Positions 5,187 through 5,277 of a stretch of DNA of 5,277 nucleotides are shown one piece after another; within the stretch, counting starts at the first letter, position 1, and every line of letters begins with the position of its first letter. Source of the DNA: an uncultured Clostridia bacterium. GTDB taxonomy: Bacteria > Bacillota > Clostridia > Christensenellales > Borkfalkiaceae. Position numbers and translations under genes: made by a program. The notes under the pieces were generated by a model, which was given only the letters and a program-made list of their open reading frames with translations, ran no database searches and was not told where the DNA came from. The DNA lies in NCBI GenBank assembly GCA_947581885.1, contig CANPWF010000124.1:1-5277 (forward strand). The letters are read 5' to 3'.

Positions 5187-5277
5187 CGGGGTGCGTACAC
5201 CGCCCGCCCCTTCTCGGCTCCCATGCCTCGGGGATTGCCACCTCTTGCCCCCCTCTTTTCTTGGCTCCCCCTTTGGG
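5187..5277. repeat. Non-coding tail with the start of a second repeat copy
   Basis: I see no gene here. Positions 5260-5271 repeat CTTGGCTCCCCC from 5037-5048 and continue into CTTTGGG at the window end. This would be the left half of a palindrome of the CTCCCCCTTTGGGGGAG kind, cut by the window edge. Its reverse complement resembles positions 17-34 at the other end of the window. Confidence 0.45.

Noticed and set aside
4981..5241. An 86-codon minus-strand frame upstream of yqfD, considered as yqfC
   Set aside because: It runs through the inverted-repeat element and the tandem repeat, shows no YqfC/YabP similarity, and its product looks like translated repeat.

Overview
This window carries one tightly packed minus-strand operon, flanked on both sides by short repeats. 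Read in the direction of transcription (from high to low coordinates) it encodes a short YqfD-family sporulation protein, a PhoH-like ATPase, a PgpH/YqfF-type membrane HD phosphodiesterase, the ribosome-maturation endoribonuclease YbeY, the GTPase Era, and a 32-residue YqzL-like protein. Bacillus has the same gene order (yqfC-yqfD-phoH-yqfF-ybeY-dgkA-cdd-era-yqzL-recO). This order, together with the sporulation gene yqfD, points to an endospore-lineage Bacillota, probably a GC-rich clostridial relative of the gut type. I cannot place it more precisely from the sequence alone.

Layout. Positions 1-88 hold no gene, only a short hairpin and a pair of direct repeats. The coding block is 89-4916. 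phoH/pgpH, pgpH/ybeY and ybeY/era overlap by 4, 8 and 4 bases, which suggests translational coupling. era and yqzL are 45 bases apart, and that gap holds a hairpin covering the yqzL ribosome binding site. Compared with Bacillus, yqfC is missing upstream of yqfD, and dgkA and cdd are missing between ybeY and era. Positions 4917-5277 are non-coding: a four-copy 14-base tandem repeat next to yqfD, then a 134-base imperfect inverted repeat resembling a MITE, then fragments of a second repeat family that also resembles the sequence at the left edge.

How the genes fit together. PgpH would hydrolyse c-di-AMP at the membrane. YbeY and Era act in late 16S rRNA and 30S maturation. PhoH is an ATPase linked to RNA metabolism. 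YqfD is a mother-cell sporulation membrane protein. The most notable points are: a PgpH that lacks the large extracytoplasmic sensor domain yet keeps all the HD metal-ligand residues; a near-consensus extended -10 promoter in an AT-rich patch inside yqfD, which could free the housekeeping genes from sporulation control; a shortened YqfD; and an ambiguous, possibly non-canonical start for phoH.
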